Origin: Flavilitoribacter nigricans DSM 23189 = NBRC 102662
Lineage (GTDB): Bacteria; Bacteroidota; Bacteroidia; Chitinophagales; Saprospiraceae
NCBI RefSeq assembly: GCF_002646595.1
Contig: NZ_PDUD01000021.1
Span: forward strand, 62,001 to 126,000
DNA: 64,000 bases
Direction: 5' to 3'
The position numbers were made by a program, and so were the translations under genes. The notes under the pieces were generated by a model, which ran no database searches, was not told the DNA's origin, and saw only the letters and a program-made list of their open reading frames with translations. Shown here in pieces: positions 44,039 through 52,048 of the stretch. The stretch's first letter is position 1. Each line of letters opens with the position of its first letter.

Positions 44039-47000
44039 TTACAACCATTCCACCGGGCGCTTTCCGTAACGCATCTCATAAATTTTGGAAAAATATTTAG
44101 TCGTATCGAATCCAACGGCGTGAGCCACTTCATTGACCGTGCGGACCTGTCCCGACTCCAGGAGCTCACGAGCTACCTGCAATTTGATCTCCCGAAAATA
44201 TTTATTCGGCGTAAGTCCGGTGATCTTTTTGATGCGGCGTTGTAGTTGGCTGCGACTGATAAAAAGTCGGGATTCCAACTGGATAAAAGTGAATTCCGGA
44301 TTGCTGACCTCTTTCCTGAGGATCGTTTCCAGTTCTTCCAGCCACAGTAGATCGGCTGCGGAAACATCCGCTTTAGCCGGCAGTTGCTCCGGCAGTTCTC
44401 GCTGGCGATTCTGATAATTCCCCAGAAGATTTTGGACCCGACTCAGCAGTTCATCTTCCACAAATGGTTTGAGCAGATAGTCATCTACACCGATCCGGAG
44501 TGCCTTGAGTTTGTCCTGCATTTCGCTCCTTGCGGTCAACATCACAACGGGTATATGGCGGTATTCGTCCGAATCCTTTAGCTTTTTGAGTAATTCGAAA
44601 CCATCCATTTTCGGCATCATCACGTCGGAGATGATGAGGTGACCGTTCCAATCGGTGAGTTTCCGAATAGCATCTTCTCCGTTGCGGGCCGTCGTCACCC
44701 GGTAGCTGTCACTAAGAATGAGCTGCAGGTAATCGCGCAGTTGCTGGTTATCTTCTACCACCATGATCCGGGGAAGATCCAGGGCCGATCCGGCGGCGGG
44801 TAGAATGGATTCCAGTCTGACCGGCCGTTCTGCCGATGGGAGGTCCACCATTTCCGAAATTACGCCCATCACCTCCCGGTACGGAAACTCAAAATAGAAG
44901 GTACTGCCTTCCCGCCATTCACTTTCCACACGGATATCGGCCCCCATCGCCTCGGCTACTTCTTTACTCAGGGCCAGTCCGATGCCCGAACCACCGGCCT
45001 TGTTCTCGCGCTGATCAGCCTGGTAAAATCGATTGAAGAGATGGGGCACGTCCTTTTTCCGGATACCAATACCATTATCCTGCACTTCCAGAACTAATCT
45101 CCCGGGATCGGTATTTTTCTTTTCGTACAACGCTACGATGATCCTGCCCGCTTCGGGCGTGTATTTGATGGCATTGGCCAGGAAATTATTAAAAACATGG
45201 CTAAATTTGGTTTGGTCCAGCAGGATATTCAGGTCCTTATCCAGCCGGTAGTCAAAGAGGTATTGCTGCTGTTTTTGCTGGGCGAAGCTTTCAAAATTTG
45301 CCGCCAGGCGTTTGGTGAATGCATAGAGTGGGGTAGGGGTCTCCTGCAACTGCATCTGCCGGGCGTCAAATTTGGTCAGGTCCAGGATCTCGTTGACGCG
45401 CTTCAGTAAAAAACCGGCATTCTCCCGGACGAGCTGCAACTGGGTGCGGAGCGGTCGATCCAGGTGCTCTCTCTTCAGGATACGGTGGACCGGCCCTAAA
45501 ATAAGGGTGAGCGGCGTACGCAGTTCGTGGGAGATATTCGCAAAGAAGCGGGACTTGAAGGTATCCATTTCCTGCAGGCGCACCCGTTCTTTCTGTTCGA
45601 AATTTAGCTTTTGCAGATTGATCTGATGGCTCAGTCGTTCTTGCTCCAGTGCCGCGCTTTTCCGGAAACGCAGGAAGCGGTAGAGTAAAAATAAAGATAG
45701 TAGGCTCAAGATCAAGGCACTCCAGAGCATACTTTGCAGACTGCGTTGCTGCCGGATCTCTTCATCCAATTTTCTTTTTTCGGCCAGATTTTGATCTGCT
45801 ATCTCTTTTTTCTCCTGTTCGAAAGCGTATTGTGCTTCCAGTTGCGCGATCTTTCTGGTGCTTTCTTCGTTGAATAGGGAATCCTGTAGTTCGTGGTGAC
45901 GTTCCAGGTAAGCTAAGGCTGCCGCCGGTCGGTTTTGCTGCTTAAAAACTTCGTACAAAGCTTGGGTAGCTTCCATTTCTTCCTGTCTCATGCTTTCTAT
46001 TTTGGACACGGCTACTGCTTCCGTAAAGAGGTCTACCGCCTGGTCCAAATCGCCGCGCTTCCGGGCCACCTTCCCGAGACTGGTCAGCACCAAGGATTTG
46101 AGATAGTACTGGTCCAGGCTATCTGCGATCTCGTAGGCGGTTTGCAGGTAAAAGATTGCCGAATCGAGTTGATCCGTCTGTTCGTAGCTATCCCCCAAAT
46201 TGTAATAGGGATAAGAGATGGTGGTAAGATCACCCGTTTGCCGCCTAAGGGAAATAGATTGCTGAAGCTTATTGCCGGCGGCTTCGAATTGTTTTTGGCG
46301 CAACAGGTTTCGCCCCATGGAATTCAGGGCGCTGGCCTGCATCCGGAGGTTTTTCTGCTCAATAGCTATAGCCAGGGCTCTCTCATAGTATTGCTCCGCC
46401 GCTTCGAGATTGTCGTTGTCTTGCTGCAATGCCCCTATTTGGTGCACGGTCCTGGCTATGTTAAGTTGATCGCCCCGAGCTTCGTAGATAGAGAGTGCAT
46501 GCTGCCAGGCTTCCAGACTCTTTATGAAGGAAGCCCGGTTGGCGTAAGCTTTCCCCATATACCTGTAAAAAGTGGCCATCCAGGTAGAGTCCTGCAGGGA
46601 GGTAGCTATTTCCAAACCTTTTTCAAACGTAGCTACTTCCTCGTCAGTCTGATTCAGTTTTCGGTAGTTATCTCCCAGGTTGAGGAGGGTAGGTAACTGC
46701 GCCCGGCGATTATTGATGGCCAGTTGCAGCGCCAGACTGCTCCGGTAGGCTTGGATTGCTTCCCGAAATTGCTTCATTCGGCTGCGCGCACTTCCTATAT
46801 TATTGAGCGCATCCATCCAGACCACAGTATCCTGTCGTTCGCTAAGTCGAAGTGCTTGCTGGTACCTTTCCAGCGCTTTTTTAAAATCTTTCCGGTAAAA
46901 TTCTACATTTCCCAGATTGATCAACAAGCGAGCTTCCCGGAAATGAATACGTCGGGCCAGCCGATAGGAGCGCTCAAAATTATCATCGGCCTCCTCCATG

Positions 47001-47260
47001 CGCTGCTGCCCGTAATGTACCACGCCTTTGATCCGCCAGAGACTGATCTGCGCCTGCGTATCCCGGATCGTTTCGGCCAGTTGCAGGGCTTCGTCCGCGA
47101 GCAGGAGGGCGCTATCCGGTCTACTTGTTCTCAGGGAAAAAGCCCGGTTCCCGAGAGCGTAAACGGTGATCGAGTCGGTCTGATAGCTGTTTTCCTGAGC
47201 TTGTAAACCAGATAAGCCGCTAATTATCACCAATGCACTAATAAGAATACTGTTGTTCAT
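44039..47260 (-). CDS. HTCS2: hybrid two-component sensor/regulator with TPR sensor
   Basis: A 1,073-residue regulator. Signal peptide (ends SGLQAQ); about ten TPR repeats (about 35-430, for example ALNNIGSARSRMKQFREAIQ and YNLGDSYEQTDQLDSAIFYL); a coiled coil; a membrane segment (SALILSLLSLFLLYRFLRF, near 510-530). Then HisKA with His578 (NISHELRTP), HATPase (NNFLANAIKYTP, DNGIGI, GGSGIGLALS), receiver with Asp879 (IISDVMMPKMDG) and an AraC-type HTH. The extracytoplasmic TPR array replaces the usual propeller, so it may sense a protein or peptide rather than a glycan (inference). Its own upstream region carries the tandem 21-bp box at 47419-47460. Starts with ATG. Confidence 0.92.
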   Translation of the reverse strand: MNNSILISALVIISGLSGLQAQENSYQTDSITVYALGNRAFSLRTSRPDSALLLADEALQLAETIRDTQAQISLWRIKGVVHYGQQRMEEADDNFERSYRLARRIHFREARLLINLGNVEFYRKDFKKALERYQQALRLSERQDTVVWMDALNNIGSARSRMKQFREAIQAYRSSLALQLAINNRRAQLPTLLNLGDNYRKLNQTDEEVATFEKGLEIATSLQDSTWMATFYRYMGKAYANRASFIKSLEAWQHALSIYEARGDQLNIARTVHQIGALQQDNDNLEAAEQYYERALAIAIEQKNLRMQASALNSMGRNLLRQKQFEAAGNKLQQSISLRRQTGDLTTISYPYYNLGDSYEQTDQLDSAIFYLQTAYEIADSLDQYYLKSLVLTSLGKVARKRGDLDQAVDLFTEAVAVSKIESMRQEEMEATQALYEVFKQQNRPAAALAYLERHHELQDSLFNEESTRKIAQLEAQYAFEQEKKEIADQNLAEKRKLDEEIRQQRSLQSMLWSALILSLLSLFLLYRFLRFRKSAALEQERLSHQINLQKLNFEQKERVRLQEMDTFKSRFFANISHELRTPLTLILGPVHRILKREHLDRPLRTQLQLVRENAGFLLKRVNEILDLTKFDARQMQLQETPTPLYAFTKRLAANFESFAQQKQQQYLFDYRLDKDLNILLDQTKFSHVFNNFLANAIKYTPEAGRIIVALYEKKNTDPGRLVLEVQDNGIGIRKKDVPHLFNRFYQADQRENKAGGSGIGLALSKEVAEAMGADIRVESEWREGSTFYFEFPYREVMGVISEMVDLPSAERPVRLESILPAAGSALDLPRIMVVEDNQQLRDYLQLILSDSYRVTTARNGEDAIRKLTDWNGHLIISDVMMPKMDGFELLKKLKDSDEYRHIPVVMLTARSEMQDKLKALRIGVDDYLLKPFVEDELLSRVQNLLGNYQNRQRELPEQLPAKADVSAADLLWLEELETILRKEVSNPEFTFIQLESRLFISRSQLQRRIKKITGLTPNKYFREIKLQVARELLESGQVRTVNEVAHAVGFDTTKYFSKIYEMRYGKRPVEWL

Positions 47261-47418
47261 GCTGCCTGTAGTACTTCGGTATCAATTTTGATTTTTCGGG
47301 TAAGGATCGGTAGGCTGTGGCATTCCCCGCAGACAGGGATCAGCAACCCCTCGTTGCGAAATACCCGCCAAACACCGATTCTGTTCTTTGCGGTAAAATA
47401 GCCCCGGATGGAGGGAAA

Positions 47419-47460
47419 AGATCCGCCATTTTGGAGTACAGAATGGACACTTCACAGAAA
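47419..47460 (+). promoter_or_regulatory. Tandem 21-bp regulator box upstream of HTCS2
   Basis: Two adjoining 21-bp units containing ATCCGCCATTTTG and AATGGACACTTCA, 159-200 bases upstream of the HTCS2 ATG and oriented against the gene. The distance and orientation are almost the same as for the box upstream of HTCS3 (156-197 bases). The other two boxes of this type are at 37788-37829 and 51798-51839. Confidence 0.5.
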
Positions 47461-47496
47461 TTGGGAGCAATGAGGGCTAGAGGTCAGATCTGCAGC

Positions 47497-50400
47497 TTAT
47501 CCGAGCGGTTCAAAATAATTTACGGGACGTTTGCCAAAACGTTTTTCGTAGGCCTTGCTAAAATACTTTGGTGTATTGAAGCCACTCGCGTAGGCCACTT
47601 CGGCTACCGTGTAAAAAGTCTGTTCTTCGAGTAAGGTACGGGCATACTGCAGTTTAATCTCCTGGATATACTGATTGGTAGTCAGGCCGGTGAGGGATTT
47701 AAGGCGCCGTAACAATTGCCGGCCACTTAGATTGAGGTGATGTGTCAGGTAATTGACGTTGAGCTCGATCTTTTTATCTACGGCTTCCAGGATCAGTTGC
47801 TCTATCTCCTGGAGCCACCGTTGGTTAGCGGAAGGTGGGGGAGAATCGACGGAGGTTTCCTCCTGATAGTCCAGTCGGTACTGATAGCGGCTGATCAGGT
47901 TGTCGATGCGCACCAGCAGTTCACTGGCGGAAAATGGCTTGCCGAGATAGTCGTCAACACCCATGCGCAGTGCGCGCAATTTGTCGGGCTCATCGGTACG
48001 TGCGGTAAGCATAATGATCGGAATGGCCTCCAGTTCCGGGCTTGCTTTGATCCGGTCCAGCAAGGCGTAGCCATCCATTTCCGGCATCATTACATCCGAA
48101 ATGATCAGACGAATGCTACGGGCTGATCCGGTTGGTTGCAGTAGGGCCCAGGCTTCTGCGCCGTTGTTGCACAGGCGGCAGGTATAACGATCTTCCAGTA
48201 TGGACAGCAAAAGCGTTTGCATGTCCGGATTGTCCTCCACAATCAGGATCTGACCTTCCGTTGCTTTCCTGATTGGCGAAGGTATAGCGGTCGATAGGGT
48301 ACCGGCCACTGTCGTTCCTGACTCGGCGGCTTGTAAGTCGGTAGCATGTTGTACACCGGGCAGGAACAGGGTGAATGTACTACCCGTTCCCCATTCGCTT
48401 GCTACCTGGAGCGAGCCTCCCATCAGATGGGCCAGTTCTTTGCTCAGCGCCAGACCGATACCTGCTCCCCCATCTACCGTGAGATCGGACTGTTTGGTCT
48501 GGAAATAGCGTTCGAATATGTGGGGCAGATCTTCGGCGGGGATCCCTCTTCCCGAATCCTGGACCCGGACGGAAACCGTATAAGTGTCTATCTCCGGCCT
48601 CCCTTCCTGTTTTTTCGCCGATACATGTAGTTCTACCCGCCCGTTGCCGGGTGTAAATTTCAGGGCGTTTCCCAGCAGATTATTGACAATTTTGGCCAGC
48701 CGGCCCCGATCGAGCGACAAAAACAATTCCGGATCTACATCCGAACTGAGTTGGTAATTTATATGCTTGAGTGCGGCCTGACTTTCGAATGAGCTGAACA
48801 GTTGCCGGATAAAGAGGTCTAGCGGCACCGGGCTGCGTTTCAGTTCCACCTTCCCGGCTTCCAGTTTTGAGAGTTCCAGTATTTCTTCCACCAGCGCATT
48901 GAGTTTTTGCGCGTTATTGCGGACCAGGTTTAGCGAACGGATAATTTGGGGCGACAAACTGGCCCCTTCCATTGCCAGAAGCTGCTCAACCGGGGTGCCG
49001 ATCAGGGTGATCGGCGTGCGCAACTCGTGGGAAATATTAGTGAAAAACCGACTCTGTAGCTGATTGGATCGCTGCAAGGCTCCCGCCTGCTGTTCGATCA
49101 GTTCCTTATCGGTCCGGATCTGCCGCGTCTGCTTGTCCACTTCCCGGGCCAGATGGTGTTTTTCAAATCGCAGACGACGGATCCAGATCCCGGCCAGGAA
49201 GACTACTACCAGTGCGATCAGTGCGTGAAACCAGGTCTGCTTATAAAAAAATTCCCGGGCCCGGATAGCAATGACCAGCGGTTCCTCGCTCCAGGTATTG
49301 AGATAGTCGGCCCCCCGGATCAATAGGCGATAGCGGCCGGCCGGTAATTGGCGAAGATTGAGTTCGTGCTGAGTGCCGATATAGGTCCATTTTTCGTCCA
49401 GCCCCTCTAATTTGTAAGAAAAGCGATTGGCTGTTGGCTGAACGATATTCGGAAGGGCAAACTTCAGCCGTAAATAACGGTTCGCAGCGGCGAGATCGAC
49501 GGTGTTTTGCGCCTCGTGCCAGGTCTTGACGCTCACTTCCTTTTTTTTCTGCCGGTCGTAGAACGTCATTTCGGTAAGAAAAGGCTTTTCAACTCTCGAT
49601 TGGCGCAATTGGGCCTTAATGATCTTCGGGTCGATCACCACGGGGCCGTTTACGCACCCAAATATAAGTTGCCCGTTCTCACTGCGGTGGGCAGTACCGA
49701 GTTCAAAAGTATTACCGGGTAATCCGTCCTCTACAAAAAAATTACGGAGCACTTCTCCTTCCGGTGAGAGTAGGCTGAGCCCATTCATCGTACCTACCCA
49801 GATGTACCCTTCCTGGTCTTCCAGGATCGCCCGCACCCCATTATGGGCCAGGCCCAGGCTGTAATTCACGATCTGGACGTGCCCGCTTATCGGATCGTAA
49901 ATATGCAGCCCTCGGGTAACCGATCCGAAATACAATCTTCCGGAAGCTCCTTCGTAGATGTCGTGAAATCTGAAATCCAGAAAGCCGTCCTCAGGTCCTA
50001 TAGTTCTTTTTGTTTCTTTTTCAATATCCACCTGCAGCAAGCCGGAACTACCCGCTATCCACAATTTTTTCCTGGCGTCCAGAAGAAAATCGTAGTTGTA
50101 TCCCTCGTACTTAAAGAGGGGCTCGTTGCCCAGAGCCGGAGTAACTTTACCCGTCCGGGTATGAAAGTTAAATAACCGCCGTTTTTGGAGAAAGATCAAG
50201 GTCGAGTCGTTCAGATAGGCTATCCGGCTGGGAGGGTCCTTCATGGGGAAGATCCGGTAGGACCCTTCGCTGGGATTTACCCCAACCAGTCCTTCCGTGC
50301 TGATTATATGCGGAAACCAGGCTTGCCCGGTAGGCGTCTCCTTCGCCAGTCGTAGGGGACTGTTCTTTAGCAGATAGAGCATACTATCCCGGGCAATTTC

Positions 50401-51642
50401 TTCCGGAGTATAAGCCGTAAAAGCTCCGTTTGTGAATGTATACAAGCGTCTATAGGGCTCCTGAATGAGGAAAGTATTGCGGGCCATGCTCAGAGGGGGA
50501 ACGATAGCAGGATACACCCGTTTGGCCATGATCCCCGACGGATCCCTGACGCCGGCCGACATAAATTCCTGGGTGCGGTTGATGATAACTTTTTGGGTAA
50601 AGTTGCTACTTTTCATCTGTCGGATTTCCCCCTTCCCGCTTAGTTGTGCGAACCTGGAGTAATCCAGTTTTCTGCCATTTGCATCGGTCAAGATAGCCCG
50701 ATAAGTGTCATTCTGATCGCGGAAGAGTTGCAGCAAATTGCCAACCGTATCGATAGCCAGATACTGCATCCGCCAATCATCAGGATAGCTTTGTTCGGGC
50801 AGGAACCGGCATCGGACGGGATCAAAATCAAGTACTTTATTCCTGTAAGCAGGATAATAGAGTTTTAATCGGTCACCATGACGAACCAACTGCGTTTGTA
50901 CATTAGCTCTGATGTTGTTACGTACCGGCCAATTGGCTACCTGCTCGCCTTTCGGTAAATATTGTTGAACCCGGTGAGTCGACCGGTCGAAATAATGCAG
51001 GGGCAACTGATTTCCGGTGAACCACACTCCCCGCTCATCCTCCAGGAGTGGTAATTTTTTCATGCGCCAGCTGTAGAAAATCTCTGCCTCTTCCCGGTAA
51101 GCCACCGTAACCAGCCGTTCAATTTGTTGATCCCGTATGGTGAAAAGTTTTAAGCCGTCCCGATCGTAAACCAGTGCAATGAGCGATCCGTCCTTGGCCT
51201 GGATCGCATTTTTTACATTGCCTCCGTCGATAAAGGGGCTGAGGTCATACTTCGTTACCTGCCGATCGTGAAGATTTACCGTAAAAACATAATTCCGATC
51301 AGGATGATAGCCAATGATCCGATGGCCGGCTACTTCCGTAAATATGGTCAGGTGGCCGGTAATGTCGGGATCATCCAGGTCGACCATTGAAAAATCGTAG
51401 CCGTCGAGCACGGCCAAATGAACGACCTGCAGGAGATTTTCATTGGGCCCTGCGTCCAGCCAGATCCGGCCACGCTCATCTTCCAGGAAATCCTTAAAAC
51501 TGCTGAGCGTATTCCGGGAGTTTTCGGTGAAATTGTACAGGTAGGAAGGTTCCAGGACAGGCAGGATCGTATCTCGCTGGGCGATCCCGGCGGGAGCGAG
51601 AACGACAAAAAATACCCATAAAAGCACTGTTAATCTTTTCAA
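47497..51642 (-). CDS. HTCS3: hybrid two-component sensor/regulator with propeller sensor
   Basis: A 1,381-residue paralog of HTCS1, collinear along its length: signal peptide (ends AGIAQ), propeller repeats (VRAILEDQEGYIWVGTMNG), Y_Y_Y domain, membrane segment (ALIALVVVFLAGIWI), HisKA with His872 (NISHELRTP), HATPase (NNLLGNALKF, DSGRGIP, GGAGIGLALS), receiver with Asp1183 (IISDVMMPEMDG, same residue number as in HTCS1) and AraC-type HTH. The start codon is TTG, as in HTCS1, in a similar context (TTGAAAAGA); no ATG lies nearby upstream. It is divergent from giant protein 2, with a shared 406-base regulatory region. Confidence 0.93.
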   Translation of the reverse strand: MKRLTVLLWVFFVVLAPAGIAQRDTILPVLEPSYLYNFTENSRNTLSSFKDFLEDERGRIWLDAGPNENLLQVVHLAVLDGYDFSMVDLDDPDITGHLTIFTEVAGHRIIGYHPDRNYVFTVNLHDRQVTKYDLSPFIDGGNVKNAIQAKDGSLIALVYDRDGLKLFTIRDQQIERLVTVAYREEAEIFYSWRMKKLPLLEDERGVWFTGNQLPLHYFDRSTHRVQQYLPKGEQVANWPVRNNIRANVQTQLVRHGDRLKLYYPAYRNKVLDFDPVRCRFLPEQSYPDDWRMQYLAIDTVGNLLQLFRDQNDTYRAILTDANGRKLDYSRFAQLSGKGEIRQMKSSNFTQKVIINRTQEFMSAGVRDPSGIMAKRVYPAIVPPLSMARNTFLIQEPYRRLYTFTNGAFTAYTPEEIARDSMLYLLKNSPLRLAKETPTGQAWFPHIISTEGLVGVNPSEGSYRIFPMKDPPSRIAYLNDSTLIFLQKRRLFNFHTRTGKVTPALGNEPLFKYEGYNYDFLLDARKKLWIAGSSGLLQVDIEKETKRTIGPEDGFLDFRFHDIYEGASGRLYFGSVTRGLHIYDPISGHVQIVNYSLGLAHNGVRAILEDQEGYIWVGTMNGLSLLSPEGEVLRNFFVEDGLPGNTFELGTAHRSENGQLIFGCVNGPVVIDPKIIKAQLRQSRVEKPFLTEMTFYDRQKKKEVSVKTWHEAQNTVDLAAANRYLRLKFALPNIVQPTANRFSYKLEGLDEKWTYIGTQHELNLRQLPAGRYRLLIRGADYLNTWSEEPLVIAIRAREFFYKQTWFHALIALVVVFLAGIWIRRLRFEKHHLAREVDKQTRQIRTDKELIEQQAGALQRSNQLQSRFFTNISHELRTPITLIGTPVEQLLAMEGASLSPQIIRSLNLVRNNAQKLNALVEEILELSKLEAGKVELKRSPVPLDLFIRQLFSSFESQAALKHINYQLSSDVDPELFLSLDRGRLAKIVNNLLGNALKFTPGNGRVELHVSAKKQEGRPEIDTYTVSVRVQDSGRGIPAEDLPHIFERYFQTKQSDLTVDGGAGIGLALSKELAHLMGGSLQVASEWGTGSTFTLFLPGVQHATDLQAAESGTTVAGTLSTAIPSPIRKATEGQILIVEDNPDMQTLLLSILEDRYTCRLCNNGAEAWALLQPTGSARSIRLIISDVMMPEMDGYALLDRIKASPELEAIPIIMLTARTDEPDKLRALRMGVDDYLGKPFSASELLVRIDNLISRYQYRLDYQEETSVDSPPPSANQRWLQEIEQLILEAVDKKIELNVNYLTHHLNLSGRQLLRRLKSLTGLTTNQYIQEIKLQYARTLLEEQTFYTVAEVAYASGFNTPKYFSKAYEKRFGKRPVNYFEPLG

Positions 51643-51764
51643 GTTCCAACTTTGGTTTTCTGACTGCAGAATAAACGATAGGGACCAACCGGATGAGTTT
51701 TCCCTAATGGAAACACCGCTGAAGTGGAGCTTTTAGTAATAGATCTTAAACTTGACAATTTGTT

Positions 51765-51772
51765 CAAATATA
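51765..51772 (-). promoter_or_regulatory. -7 promoter box of HTCS3
   Basis: The minus strand reads TATATTTG, an exact TAnnTTTG match, 26-33 bases from the tandem box at 51798-51839. The box would then sit at about -40 to -80, a usual place for an AraC-type activator. The leader would be about 115 bases. Confidence 0.5.
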
Positions 51773-51797
51773 AGCGCTAAATCGCTCATTATGTTCG

Positions 51798-51839
51798 TAT
51801 TTGGCCATTTTGTACCCTAAAATGGCCACTTTGTTCCCT
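51798..51839 (+). promoter_or_regulatory. Tandem 21-bp regulator box in the divergent HTCS3/giant protein 2 promoter region
   Basis: Two adjoining 21-bp direct repeats containing TTTGGCCATTTTGTACCCT and AATGGCCACTTTGTTCCCT, the clearest pair of the three found. A weaker third half (CTCATTATG near 51785-51793) precedes them. They sit between two identical TATATTTG boxes facing outward. A TTTG at 51830-51833 could be the -33 element of the plus-strand promoter, overlapped by the second unit. Confidence 0.6.
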
Positions 51840-51850
51840 GGCCCGACTAC

Positions 51851-51858
51851 TATATTTG
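51851..51858 (+). promoter_or_regulatory. -7 promoter box of giant protein 2 gene
   Basis: TATATTTG, an exact TAnnTTTG match, with TTTG 17 bases before it. It gives a leader of about 185 bases before the ATG at 52049. In the remaining 51859-52048 I see no further structure. Confidence 0.5.
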
Positions 51859-52048
51859 TATCGCCCCTCTGGCAAACTGCCGACCAACCATATATATCAT
51901 TTTCTGATCTACGGCTGTCCTCATCGCCTAGCCCGTTGGGCAACCCAAAATCATCATTATAACTGGTACTGCTGATCAACAGCAGCATGGATGGTATTGC
52001 CTGTGGTCGACAAACACTAATCATACAGAAAAGCTAAAAGAGATTTTC

